Source: Poritiphilus flavus
GTDB taxonomy: Bacteria; Bacteroidota; Bacteroidia; Flavobacteriales; Flavobacteriaceae
Direction: 5' to 3'
Assembly (NCBI RefSeq): GCF_009901585.1
Contig: NZ_WXYO01000001.1
Location: 124,001 to 188,000, forward strand
Length of the DNA: 64,000 bases
Made by a program: the position numbers and the translations under genes. This document shows positions 26,428 through 34,761 of this stretch, one piece after another. Position 1 is the stretch's first letter, and each line of letters opens with the position of its first letter. Under the pieces are notes generated by a model. That model was not told the DNA's origin. It made no database searches and worked only from the letters and a program-made list of their open reading frames with translations.

Positions 26428-27209
26428 AAGTCCTTGCGTTTAGACTTATGTACCATACGCCAAATAGGTAATAAGGTCCATAGGATCAGCATGCCCAATG
26501 AAACCAGTAAACCCAGACCGGTTCCAAAGAACGTCTTGAAAACAGCCCCGGTATAACCCAAAAGAGCGGAAATATCCAGTTTCAATAATATGAGGGTCCT
26601 GGACAGGTCAATAGGGTTGAACACTGTCGCTCCCAGGGAGAAAACATCCAGGGGATAGTCTCCGAAGACGATCAGAGAAAGCAGGAAAAGGCCGTCGTAA
26701 ATAATCGCCAAAAAAAGCCAAAGTAACACAGCATAGCCAAAGCCCTTTATTTTGTTTTCGTTGGAAAGGGCAATGTTAAAGGAGAGGGCTGTAAAAATGA
26801 AGGTCAGAAAGGCCCCGGTAACCAAAAGAAGTGAAAAATCCCATATCGCATCGCTCTTGAATAGCCCGTATAAGGCAAAAGGGATGCCTAATCCCAATAC
26901 AAGGCAGAGGCCCAGGGAGACCGAAACCCCCAGGTACTGGCCAAGAAAAATTGAGGAGCGTTTTACCGGTTGTGCCAGCAGCAATTCGGTAAACTCCTTG
27001 GAGTTATAATAGTACATCACCCCGAAAATAGTACCGATCAAAGGTACCAGGATTATAATGACGTTCATCAAGGTGATGACCGCTTTCGAAACATCGTTAT
27101 TCAGGAAGAGTAAAACAAATCCCAATGCGAGGTAAAACAGGAAGTAAATATAACTCCACCTGCTTCGCATTAGGTCAAAAAAACTGTATTTCAGTATTTT
27201 AAGCATCAT
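26424..27209 (-). CDS. nosY: ABC transporter permease NosY
   Basis: This 261-residue protein has about six membrane helices and the charged segment YYYNSKEFTELLLAQPVKRS typical of NosY-like ABC permeases. With NosF and NosD it forms a transporter that supports maturation of the copper sites of nitrous oxide reductase, perhaps by providing sulfur or copper to NosZ. The nosF stop lies near its start: the two reading frames overlap by 11 bases (27199-27209). It is the last gene of the nos unit. Confidence 0.9.
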   Translation of the reverse strand: MMLKILKYSFFDLMRSRWSYIYFLFYLALGFVLLFLNNDVSKAVITLMNVIIILVPLIGTIFGVMYYYNSKEFTELLLAQPVKRSSIFLGQYLGVSVSLGLCLVLGLGIPFALYGLFKSDAIWDFSLLLVTGAFLTFIFTALSFNIALSNENKIKGFGYAVLLWLFLAIIYDGLFLLSLIVFGDYPLDVFSLGATVFNPIDLSRTLILLKLDISALLGYTGAVFKTFFGTGLGLLVSLGMLILWTLLPIWRMVHKSKRKDF

Positions 27210-27915
27210 GGAGTTGCTCTTTTGTGGTTAGTCGTGTGATGGCCTCCTCCAGGCTTGTTCCCAAAGTAATCGATTTCAGATCTTCCAGACTACCTTTAAA
27301 ATGTATGTTACCTTCCAGCAGGTAGACGATCTCATCTGCAACTTCCTCAACAAAACTCATGATATGAGATGTGATCAGTATGGTCTTGCCTTTTTCCTTT
27401 TCGCTCCTGATCAGTTTCTTAAGTTGGATCAGTGCTGCCGGATCGAGGCCAGTAGTGGGTTCGTCCAACATCAGCAATGGGCTGTCAAACATAAATGCAA
27501 GCACAATATTGACTTTCTGCTTGGTGCCTCCTGACAGCGCCCCTAGCTTTTTGTCCAGGAATGGTTTCAATTCAAACAAGGCGATCAGGCGATCAGCATC
27601 GCTGGGTTTTTGGCGCAGATCCTGGATCATACTGATCAATTCCGCGACCTTTAGATTTGATGGAAAATTGGCAATCTGGGGCAAATAGTTGATCTGTTGC
27701 CGGTATTTCCAATCTTTTTTGGTCGGTTGACCGCAGGCCTCAATGCTTCCGCTATTTGGGATCACCATCCCCAGAATACATTTAATGAGGGTTGTTTTTC
27801 CTGAACCATTGGGTCCTAAGACCGCCGAAATACCGCCCTGAGGAATTTCCAGATCCACCCCACCGAGGACCTCATTTTTACCAAATTTCTTATGTAATTC
27901 ATTTATTTGGATCAT
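27199..27915 (-). CDS. nosF: ABC transporter ATP-binding protein NosF
   Basis: This 238-residue ATPase has a Walker A motif (GPNGSGKTT, about residues 34-42), a signature motif LSGGTKQK, a Walker B segment LLMLDEPTTGLDP and the switch histidine in ITSH. Length and gene order match NosF, which powers the NosDFY system for NosZ maturation. It overlaps nosD by 4 bases (27912-27915) and nosY by 11. No regulatory site is visible within the junctions. Confidence 0.93.
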   Translation of the reverse strand: MIQINELHKKFGKNEVLGGVDLEIPQGGISAVLGPNGSGKTTLIKCILGMVIPNSGSIEACGQPTKKDWKYRQQINYLPQIANFPSNLKVAELISMIQDLRQKPSDADRLIALFELKPFLDKKLGALSGGTKQKVNIVLAFMFDSPLLMLDEPTTGLDPAALIQLKKLIRSEKEKGKTILITSHIMSFVEEVADEIVYLLEGNIHFKGSLEDLKSITLGTSLEEAITRLTTKEQLHDA

Positions 27916-29150
27916 TTTACCTGCTGCATTAAGGGTTGACGGTCTAAGAGGTTATCAGGTGTAAAAACCGGTGACACCTTCTCTGAAAAATCGATAATGT
28001 CCATAAATAAGCTGCGCAATAAAACTATGGTCTCAGGACTTCGATTTACGATATAAGAAAACAGCTTTACAGGCCGGTAGGGAACATCGCCCAAACCATT
28101 ATCATCCAAATCGTAGCCAGTATAGTCGCTCCAGTAATTCCTTTCAAACAAATTATCGTTCAGGTTTCCGTCATAGGAAACATCGAAGGAATTATACATA
28201 AAATTATTGTTGGTAAACTTGTTGGAATAGCAGGCTCCGCGAACCTTAACAGCCCATCCGTTGTTTAGAAAGTGATTGGCATCGTAATTTATGCGGTTGG
28301 AACCCTCCAGGGCAATACCCGTAGAATTCTCTTCAAAAACATTTCCCCTGATTTCGGCGTCGTTGATCTCCTTCAATAATAGTCCATAGGAAGTGGGACC
28401 CCAGTTCTTTGCAAAGGTATTGTCCAGCATTTTTATTCTTTTGGAAAACATCACGGCCACTCCCGCGCCATTGTTCTTAAACGTATTGTTGCTGTACACA
28501 TCGTCGTTTGAGAACATAAAATGCAGTCCGTAGCGGACATTGTTGGAACTGAAGTTATCCCGAATTTCAATACGATCCGAAAACTCAAGGTAAATCCCAT
28601 CTCTTACGCGTTCCACAATATTTCCTCTAACCTCAATGTCTTTACAATACCAAAGTTGAATGCCATTACCGGAGTTGAATTCCTCCACCGCGTCCCCTAC
28701 GATCTTATTGTTGATCACTTTCCCATTCCGGGCCTTTTCCAAATATATGCCGAAAAACAACCTTTCCAGCACCACATTCCTGATGACAAATCTTTCGCTT
28801 TGTATCACTCGTATGGCCGCGTGGTCCCTGGTGTAACTGGTTCCCACATTGACGAGGAACAAGCCATCAACGACCACATCATCTGAAGTTATAGTAATGA
28901 TCTCTCCCTGGTCTTCTCCATCTATCTGTGGATAATTCTCCCCAAGCAGTAAAAGCGGTTTGTCAATAAGGATATTAAACTCTTTGTATACTCCCTTTTT
29001 AACCAGGATGGTATCAAAATCGGTTGCCTGTTGAACCCCTTGTTGGATGGTTTTAACTTCGCAAGAGGGACAGACAGTTATCTGTTTTGCCCGCATTTGG
29101 AATACGACAAGAAAGCAACTTGTAAACAGTATGATCCTCAGTGATCTCAT
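27912..29150 (-). CDS. nosD: NosD, periplasmic beta-helix protein for NosZ maturation
   Basis: This protein of about 412 residues has a signal peptide and a long right-handed beta-helix with repeated NNxF/GI-like turns (for example EIRDNFSSNNVRYGLHFM, DVYSNNTFKNNGAGVAVM and EIRGNVFEENSTGIALEG), the CASH/NosD type. NosD works with NosFY in building the copper-sulfide site of nitrous oxide reductase. I chose the ATG at 29150 (MRSLRIILF...) over the longer frame starting at 29183. It fits a signal peptide and starts 5 bases after the upstream gene stops. The alternative start would overlap the upstream gene. Confidence 0.92.
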   Translation of the reverse strand: MRSLRIILFTSCFLVVFQMRAKQITVCPSCEVKTIQQGVQQATDFDTILVKKGVYKEFNILIDKPLLLLGENYPQIDGEDQGEIITITSDDVVVDGLFLVNVGTSYTRDHAAIRVIQSERFVIRNVVLERLFFGIYLEKARNGKVINNKIVGDAVEEFNSGNGIQLWYCKDIEVRGNIVERVRDGIYLEFSDRIEIRDNFSSNNVRYGLHFMFSNDDVYSNNTFKNNGAGVAVMFSKRIKMLDNTFAKNWGPTSYGLLLKEINDAEIRGNVFEENSTGIALEGSNRINYDANHFLNNGWAVKVRGACYSNKFTNNNFMYNSFDVSYDGNLNDNLFERNYWSDYTGYDLDDNGLGDVPYRPVKLFSYIVNRSPETIVLLRSLFMDIIDFSEKVSPVFTPDNLLDRQPLMQQVK

Positions 29151-29154
29151 ATAG

Positions 29155-30543
29155 CTATAAAATGATGTATCGTATCCCGGCATTGATCAGGAACTCCTCA
29201 TCCATGAATATCCCGTTGTAGTTTTGATATAGAGGAAGTCCGACTTCTCCTCCGATAACCAACTTACTATTTGCAGCGCATACAGTGACTCCCAGGCTTC
29301 CCCTAAGCAGTTCACCTCCGTAATTATCAGGATCAGTGGTGGTAACCATTATAGGGTTTAGTTCTGGGTCGGCACCACTGATACTGCCTTCTGTACTGCC
29401 GCTTATCCTAAGCGATGAACTGAGTTTGCCGGAGATCTCATAGGAGGTCCAGGCGTGCAATTCGTGTAAGTTACCAAATCTGTAGTCTTCCTTATTGGTA
29501 CCTGTTCTGATGGTATTCAACTGTTGAATTCCCCAGGAAATCCTGTTGCTGTTGCCTTTAAGTGTTCCCCCAAAAATAAGATCAAAAGTGCCACTACCCA
29601 ATTGCATGGCATAAGGCAATTTGGCATCCGGATTCATTGGTGTGGCGTCACGGTTGTCTATGGTTCCAACCGGCAGGTTCAGGCCCAGATTCAGATGGAA
29701 AGAAGAGCGCGCAGCCGAATGGATCCCGTAAAGCGCTACAAGTTTAAGATCTCCCAGGCCGGAAGAGGAAGTATTAAAATCTCTTAACATAGGCATTCCC
29801 CCATTCATTACCATTCGGGCTGTCAGGTCCATATCCCTTCTTGCAAGATTCTGCATTAGCATCAGTGTAATACGGTCATCAGGGGCATACATCAGTCCTA
29901 GCATATACATTTGCATGGACATTTGCTGCGGGGCAACCATAAACCTTTGATAAATGGCCTCATCAGTAATCTGGTTATTACCTTCTCGATTCCCAGCCAT
30001 TGACATGTACATATACCTCAGGGAAACCATTAATCCTCCTTTAGGATGCAGGTGATCTCCCATTATACCTATAGGAGCATAGTGCCCTGGCCCGTGATGA
30101 TGGCTGTGGTCTTGAACAGCTCCGAATTTAGAGTTGGCAAAGCGCTGTTTTAACTCGTTCCAGCTTAAGACATCCCCTCCATTTTTTTCACTTACCTCTC
30201 TGGCCGCCGATTCGGTGGAATAGGCAGAGAGGTTGGCGCCCATAGGGCTTGGAACAGCCTTACTTTTGAGGTAGTAGGCCTTTTCCGCTTCTATCAGTTG
30301 CCCACTGTGATAATCGGTAACTTTCATATCCTTAATATGATCCACCTCTGAGGTTTTCAGATGGTTGATCAAACACTCAATGGCATCGTAGTGGACATCT
30401 GTACCTGTGCCGACCAGGGCCTGTGCCCTGAATCGCTCATCTTTGATATCCATTTTGCAGTAGGCACAGGAGGACTGTGCCAGAGAGTTATTTAGGGCTA
30501 TCAATCCAAATAGCAGAGTAAGAAAGCATATTTTGATTTTCAT
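29155..30543 (-). CDS. nosL: NosL domain fused to a predicted outer-membrane beta-barrel
   Basis: This 462-residue protein has an N-terminal signal peptide (to about residue 22), then a NosL-like copper-chaperone domain (about 24-140) with CAYCKMDI, YDAIECLINHL and SPMGANLSA. Next comes a histidine-rich linker (DHSHHHGPGHYAPIGIMGDHLH, about 145-166) and a C-terminal region (about 170-462) of alternating strands and aromatic residues, ending in NAGIRYIIL, as in outer-membrane barrels. NosL normally is a small lipoprotein that delivers Cu(I) to NosZ. Fusion to a barrel would place copper binding at the outer membrane. Unlike the second NosL (30829), it has a cleavable signal peptide, not a clear lipobox. 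This is an unusual architecture. Confidence 0.82.
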   Translation of the reverse strand: MKIKICFLTLLFGLIALNNSLAQSSCAYCKMDIKDERFRAQALVGTGTDVHYDAIECLINHLKTSEVDHIKDMKVTDYHSGQLIEAEKAYYLKSKAVPSPMGANLSAYSTESAAREVSEKNGGDVLSWNELKQRFANSKFGAVQDHSHHHGPGHYAPIGIMGDHLHPKGGLMVSLRYMYMSMAGNREGNNQITDEAIYQRFMVAPQQMSMQMYMLGLMYAPDDRITLMLMQNLARRDMDLTARMVMNGGMPMLRDFNTSSSGLGDLKLVALYGIHSAARSSFHLNLGLNLPVGTIDNRDATPMNPDAKLPYAMQLGSGTFDLIFGGTLKGNSNRISWGIQQLNTIRTGTNKEDYRFGNLHELHAWTSYEISGKLSSSLRISGSTEGSISGADPELNPIMVTTTDPDNYGGELLRGSLGVTVCAANSKLVIGGEVGLPLYQNYNGIFMDEEFLINAGIRYIIL

Positions 30544-30551
30544 ATTGGTGA

Positions 30552-30845
30552 TTATCTTATGATTAGGAATTTGGTATCTTCCAGGGCGGTGACACTGTGA
30601 ACTTCTTCTTTGGGAAAGCTAAAATGCTGGTGTTTCTTAAGCTGATATACACGCTTACGGATATGGAAGTCTATCAGGCCTTCCAACACCACCAATTCTG
30701 CATCCTTAGGGGAGCTGTGATCCGGAAAAACCGTTCCCTTCTCCAGGCTGATCAACAGTATTTCCAGGTTATTAGTTTTGACCAGCTTTTGTAAAAGCAA
30801 TTGCCGGTAACCCAAATTGTTGATACTATTATTGATTTCGAACAT
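30552..30845 (-). CDS. Small cupin-like protein of the nos locus
   Basis: This protein of about 97 residues has no signal peptide. It starts MFEINNSINNLGYRQ and has a single-domain cupin-like pattern (PDHSSPKDAELVVLEGLIDF ... HFSFPKEEVHSVTALED), with the glycine and histidine positions expected for a small beta-barrel. I chose the ATG at 30845 because the longer frame to 30929 would run deep into the upstream gene. It still overlaps the upstream nosL stop by 17 bases. The function in N2O reduction is not known, and metal or haem binding is possible. It lies 8 bases before the NosL-barrel fusion gene. Confidence 0.65.
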   Translation of the reverse strand: MFEINNSINNLGYRQLLLQKLVKTNNLEILLISLEKGTVFPDHSSPKDAELVVLEGLIDFHIRKRVYQLKKHQHFSFPKEEVHSVTALEDTKFLIIR

Positions 30846-31281
30846 AAGTTCCGGTTTCCATATGTTGTAACAGTGCGTTCCAGTCGTACAGTTCCCCTTC
30901 ATGTATGTTTTGAGCTTGCTCAGCAGCACTCCTGCTGCTGAAAGCTGTCAGAAATGCCCCCATAGGACTAGGGATGCCTTCGCTGATCAGAAATGTAGCT
31001 TCCCGCGCATGTATCAATTCCTCCGGCTGATCATGGCTGTTGCAGAGAAACAGGGCAACATTCCCATTACCCAGTTCACCCCTGAAATTGATCATACACT
31101 CGATGGCATCGAATTTGTAAACCTTGCCTTTTTCGGTAACCAACTCCGCTCCATGTTGACGATCCACAATAGTCATACTACAGTAGTGACAGCCGTCATA
31201 ACCATATTTAATGGGTTCAGGACCAACGCGGCAGCTCAACAGAACAGAACTGCAGACCAAAAGGGCAAACAGGGCTCTCAT
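30829..31281 (-). CDS. nosL: NosL family copper-chaperone lipoprotein
   Basis: This 150-residue lipoprotein has a signal and lipobox (SSVLLSC, cysteine near residue 17). It then has the NosL motifs CHYCSMTIVDRQHG, YKFDAIECMIN, and SPMGAFLTAF, which supply Cu(I) ligands. It is a second NosL in the locus next to the fusion gene at 29155-30543. NosL proteins deliver copper to apo-NosZ. It overlaps the 202-residue membrane protein by 4 bases (31278-31281) and the cupin gene by 17 bases, so all are coupled. Confidence 0.88.
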   Translation of the reverse strand: MRALFALLVCSSVLLSCRVGPEPIKYGYDGCHYCSMTIVDRQHGAELVTEKGKVYKFDAIECMINFRGELGNGNVALFLCNSHDQPEELIHAREATFLISEGIPSPMGAFLTAFSSRSAAEQAQNIHEGELYDWNALLQHMETGTYVRNQ

Positions 31282-31886
31282 GACATTTCCTTTAGCTCAT
31301 TCATTTTCTCTTTCTTACCAATATAATAGGCGAGAAAACCTACCGCAATACCAAGACCAAGGCTATATGCCCCAAGGCGCGGATAAGAATGCGCCTTAAA
31401 GTTTAATATGTCCTTGGAGCCGAATAACGGAGGTTGGAATCCCATAATAGAACCATCGGGGTTGGTAAACTTTAGTATGGCCTTAGGATCCAGATCATGT
31501 CCATAGTCGTGCTCCCATAGGTAGAAATCATAAAGACCGGCACTGCTTAGCAGCACCATTAGTACTGCCCAGCTCAGAAACCATTTATAGTTACCCTTCC
31601 AGGCGATCAGGAGCCCCAGAATGGTTGTGATAATGATACCTGCCGGAAATATTTTGAATTCAGGAATGGCTTCCGGAATGTATTTCATTCCTACATAATG
31701 ATTCATCAGATTGATATTCTTGATATCATGCGGATTGGCATCGGAGAAATCATTGATATGAATGTACATGCCAAGTGGTGTAGGGTATTGTGGAGCCTCC
31801 AGAGTGATCTTCCAAAGCGGGAAAACGAACAAGAGTAAAGGCAATAGTGCAGCAATACCCATCAGAATGTGAGATCTTTTTTTCAT
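31278..31886 (-). CDS. Nos-locus membrane protein of unknown function
   Basis: This 202-residue protein has four predicted membrane helices (about 7-27, 82-97, 103-120 and 170-189) and two large loops with repeated histidine, tyrosine and tryptophan (NLMNHYVGMKYIPE; YDFYLWEHDYGHDLD; FKAHSYPRLG). I do not recognise the family with certainty. Its place between nosZ and the two nosL genes and the histidine-rich loops suggest a role in copper or electron supply, perhaps equivalent to the NosB-type membrane proteins of other clade II nos loci, but this is an inference. It overlaps the NosL lipoprotein by 4 bases. Confidence 0.75.
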   Translation of the reverse strand: MKKRSHILMGIAALLPLLLFVFPLWKITLEAPQYPTPLGMYIHINDFSDANPHDIKNINLMNHYVGMKYIPEAIPEFKIFPAGIIITTILGLLIAWKGNYKWFLSWAVLMVLLSSAGLYDFYLWEHDYGHDLDPKAILKFTNPDGSIMGFQPPLFGSKDILNFKAHSYPRLGAYSLGLGIAVGFLAYYIGKKEKMNELKEMS

Positions 31887-31968
31887 CGGATGGAGTTTTT
31901 ATTTGAAGCGGACTATTACCGCTTCCTTCAACTTAAATTTCAGGAGATCCCGGGTAGGCCGGGTCCTA

Positions 31969-32142
31969 TCAATGCCGCCGGGTTTTAGTGAGTTCTACAA
32001 AAGCAAACCCCATACCTACTCCAAAAGGCAGCCCAATTACAATTCCAAGGCTGATTTGGTCCAGGGCAATTCCTATGATCGTACCAACGATCAGGCCTAA
32101 CAAAATTCCCAGGATGTAGTAGGTAGAGCGGTTTGCTTTCAT
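31969..32142 (-). CDS. Small hydrophobic membrane protein in the nos operon
   Basis: This is a 57-residue reading frame too short for most gene callers. It has an ATG start at 32142 and a TGA stop. Translated, it begins MKANRSTYY and is then almost entirely hydrophobic and glycine-rich (two helices, about 8-26 and 31-50), ending in TKTRRH. It lies 38 bases after the nosZ stop and 82 bases ahead of the next gene, on the same strand. The glycine pattern resembles small subunits of ring-forming or helix-packing membrane proteins, but I cannot assign a family. Confidence 0.7.
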   Translation of the reverse strand: MKANRSTYYILGILLGLIVGTIIGIALDQISLGIVIGLPFGVGMGFAFVELTKTRRH

Positions 32143-32180
32143 GACAATAACATTTAATACACTAATTTGTTTGCACCAGG

Positions 32181-34136
32181 CTATTCGCCAAGTGACCAGG
32201 ATAAAGGAATATCAGAATTAGCTGGGGATACCCTTACGTAACCTTGCATTTCCTGGTGCAGTGCCGAACAGAAATCCGTACAGTAAAACGGCCATACACC
32301 AACCTGCTTAGGTTCCCAGACAAAGGTCTCGGTCTGACCAGGCATGATCAAAAGTTCAGAGGTGTTGGCTCCTATCATGCTTACGCCGTGAGGAACATCA
32401 TAGTCCTGCTCCAGGTTGGTTACATGGAAGTAGACCTTATCCCCTACTTTAATACCTTCAATATTATCTGGGTTGAAATGACTTCGGATCATGGTCATAT
32501 AAATATGCACCTCTTTTCCGTTTCGCTCTATGCGAACATCCGCGTCAGAGGTCGTAGCATATTTATGCTTGTTCTCACTCAGACTAAAGATCTTTTTGGA
32601 CCGCTCTTTTACAAGACTGGCGTCTATACCAGCTGCGTAGTGAGGTTCTCCAACAGTAGGAAAATCGAGCAGCAATTGCATCTTTTCTCCGGATATGTCA
32701 TAGAGCTGGGCAGACTGGGTCACTTCAGGGCCTGTTGGTAAATAGCGATCTTTGGTGATCTTATTCATAGCTACGAAATACTTGCCAAACGGCTTCCTGG
32801 AGTTACCTCCGGGGATCATCCCGTGTCCTACGGAATAATAGCAGGGCTGCCTGTCTATAACTTCCCAGGTACCAACTTTCCATTTAACTACTTCTGAGGA
32901 GATAAAGAAGGTTGTATAACCATTGCCTTCAGCATCGAATTCGGTATGTAATGGCCCAAGACCGGCCTGTTTTACCGTTCCGCCAAGGACATCTTCAAAT
33001 TTAAGGATCGGGATCCCATAGGCGTCTCCGTCAAACTTTTCGTTTTCAATAGCGTCTATCATTTTGCTAAAGGAATGTACCGTAAGGTCTGCAGAGAGCT
33101 TACCGTTACCCACTATGTATTCTCCTGTAGGATCTACATCACAACCGTGCGGAGATTTAGGGGTAGGAAGCAGGTAAACCAAACCGGGTAGCTCCGAAGC
33201 ATCCAGAACGCGAACCTCTTTTTTCATTGTAGAAGTGGCAGTGTGGGTCTCTTCGTCGTATACGTTATGCGCATAATTTGTTGGCATGGCAGTAAACTTG
33301 CCTTCAGCGATATATTCCTCGGCTTTTTTCCAGTTTACGGCAGCAATAAAGTCCTTATCGTTCTGAGAGGAATTCACCTCCATCAGGGTACTGGCTTCCT
33401 CAGAGTTATAGGTTGAAAAGAACATCCATCCGTGAGAAGCTCCTCGGCCGGGGTGAGCCAGGTCGTAATCAAAGCCGGGCATCAGAACCTGAAATGCCAG
33501 GTCCATACCGCCATCCTCCGGATCCACGCTAATAAAGGACAAGGATCCTTTAAAATTCCCTTTGTATTCATTTATGGGCATGTCTCTCTGGGGGACAGGC
33601 ACCGAAAAACGGGTACCGGCCACCACGTATTCCGTATTCTCGGTAACGAAGGCGGAACTGTGATTACCTGCGCTGTTGGGGATCTCTATGATCTCCGTGG
33701 TTTCAAAAACACTAAGGTCTACTTTTGCGATCCTAGGAGTATTGTTTCCGTTTATAAAGACAAACCTTCCGTCCAATTCTCCATTGGTCTGAGAAATATC
33801 AGGGTGGTGCGAATCATCCCAGGGGATAAAACCATGAGAAGTATTCAGCATGGGCTTGGTTTCTTCATTATAGCCCCAGGCTTTTTCGGCATCCTGGGAA
33901 AATACTGGAATCACTTTAAACAACCTTCCGGAAGGCAGGCCATATACGGAAAGTTGCCCGCTAAAACCTCCGGAAATGAAGGCATAGAATTCATCGTGTT
34001 CCCCGGGGGAAACATATACTTTCTCCGCTGCGCTATACGCCAAGGCCCCGTTTGAGCTGGCACCTGAATCTTTACAGGCCGTCAACAGAGCCGCAATTCC
34101 CAGCAATGCAGCGCCAATTAATGTTAGTTTTTTCAT
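32181..34136 (-). CDS. nosZ: Nitrous oxide reductase, Sec-type clade II NosZ
   Basis: This 651-residue enzyme reduces N2O to N2. It has a lysine-rich Sec signal, not a twin-arginine one, ending in LLTAC. The cysteine (residue 21) also fits a lipobox, so the enzyme may be membrane-tethered. The N-terminal seven-bladed propeller has CuZ histidine segments (WDDSHHPDIS, AGNHSSAF, SPHGCDVDPTGEY, LHTEFDAEG). The C-terminal cupredoxin domain has the CuA motif GVWPFYCTDFCSALHQEM, with Cys at about 619 and 623, His 627 and Met 630. Both point to clade II. The gene is the third of the minus-strand nos unit, 33 bases after the fasciclin gene. Confidence 0.97.
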   Translation of the reverse strand: MKKLTLIGAALLGIAALLTACKDSGASSNGALAYSAAEKVYVSPGEHDEFYAFISGGFSGQLSVYGLPSGRLFKVIPVFSQDAEKAWGYNEETKPMLNTSHGFIPWDDSHHPDISQTNGELDGRFVFINGNNTPRIAKVDLSVFETTEIIEIPNSAGNHSSAFVTENTEYVVAGTRFSVPVPQRDMPINEYKGNFKGSLSFISVDPEDGGMDLAFQVLMPGFDYDLAHPGRGASHGWMFFSTYNSEEASTLMEVNSSQNDKDFIAAVNWKKAEEYIAEGKFTAMPTNYAHNVYDEETHTATSTMKKEVRVLDASELPGLVYLLPTPKSPHGCDVDPTGEYIVGNGKLSADLTVHSFSKMIDAIENEKFDGDAYGIPILKFEDVLGGTVKQAGLGPLHTEFDAEGNGYTTFFISSEVVKWKVGTWEVIDRQPCYYSVGHGMIPGGNSRKPFGKYFVAMNKITKDRYLPTGPEVTQSAQLYDISGEKMQLLLDFPTVGEPHYAAGIDASLVKERSKKIFSLSENKHKYATTSDADVRIERNGKEVHIYMTMIRSHFNPDNIEGIKVGDKVYFHVTNLEQDYDVPHGVSMIGANTSELLIMPGQTETFVWEPKQVGVWPFYCTDFCSALHQEMQGYVRVSPANSDIPLSWSLGE

Positions 34137-34169
34137 CGTGTATGGTTTAATTGTTCATCTTAGTTCATC

Positions 34170-34745
34170 TCATTCTTCAGGTGGTAATAAGACCTTATCT
34201 ACCACATGTACAATACCGTTGCCTGCGGGAATGCTGGCAACTATGCGTGCCTCACCGATAAAAACGTCGTCCCCTTCCGTAGAAACGGAGACATCCTGGT
34301 TGTTGGCCTGTCCAAGTTTTTGGAACTTCTTTAGAAAGTCTTTGGAATATTTACCAGGGGTAACATGATACTTGAGAATGTTCGCAAGCGCATCCTTATT
34401 TTCTGGCTTTAACAGGTTTTCCACGGTTCCGTCAGGCAATTCATCGAAGGCAGCATTGGTAGGTGCAAATACCATTAATGGTCCGGCATTTACCAGTGCA
34501 TTTTCTAACTCAGCCGCCTGAACCGCGGCTACAAGCGTGGTATGGTCTTCAGAGCCCATAGCGATATTGAGGACATTGGGTGTAGCTTCATCATCCTTAA
34601 TAAAGGCCTGGCCTTGTTTCGTCACCTCCTGGGCCTCCACCTCAGGAGTTTTGGGATCGGATTTGGCTTCTCCTTTACAGCTGAGTGCGAGACCCAGCAA
34701 TAAACAAAAGCCAACAAAAATTTTAAAGTTGGTGATCGATTTCAT
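34170..34745 (-). CDS. Fasciclin-domain lipoprotein
   Basis: This 191-residue protein has a signal and lipobox (LLGLALSC, cysteine near residue 23), an acidic linker, and a fasciclin domain (about residues 55-190) with TLVAAVQAAELENAL, GPLMVFAPTNAAFDELP, ILKYHVTPGKY and the final IVHVVDKVLLPP. Fasciclin domains mediate protein-protein contact. Here it sits between the nos cytochrome gene and nosZ. It might dock cytochrome or NosZ at the membrane. It has no known enzymatic role. It is 16 bases after the cytochrome stop. Confidence 0.9.
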   Translation of the reverse strand: MKSITNFKIFVGFCLLLGLALSCKGEAKSDPKTPEVEAQEVTKQGQAFIKDDEATPNVLNIAMGSEDHTTLVAAVQAAELENALVNAGPLMVFAPTNAAFDELPDGTVENLLKPENKDALANILKYHVTPGKYSKDFLKKFQKLGQANNQDVSVSTEGDDVFIGEARIVASIPAGNGIVHVVDKVLLPPEE

Positions 34746-34761
34746 ATTTGTTTGTTAACTG

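Noticed and set aside
29151-29183. Longer nosD start adding eleven residues
   Set aside because: The added segment overlaps the upstream gene and moves the signal peptide away from the N terminus. The ATG at 29150 fits better.
30846-30929. Longer start of the cupin-like gene
   Set aside because: The extra 28 residues are read in another frame over the end of the nosL gene and have no domain character.
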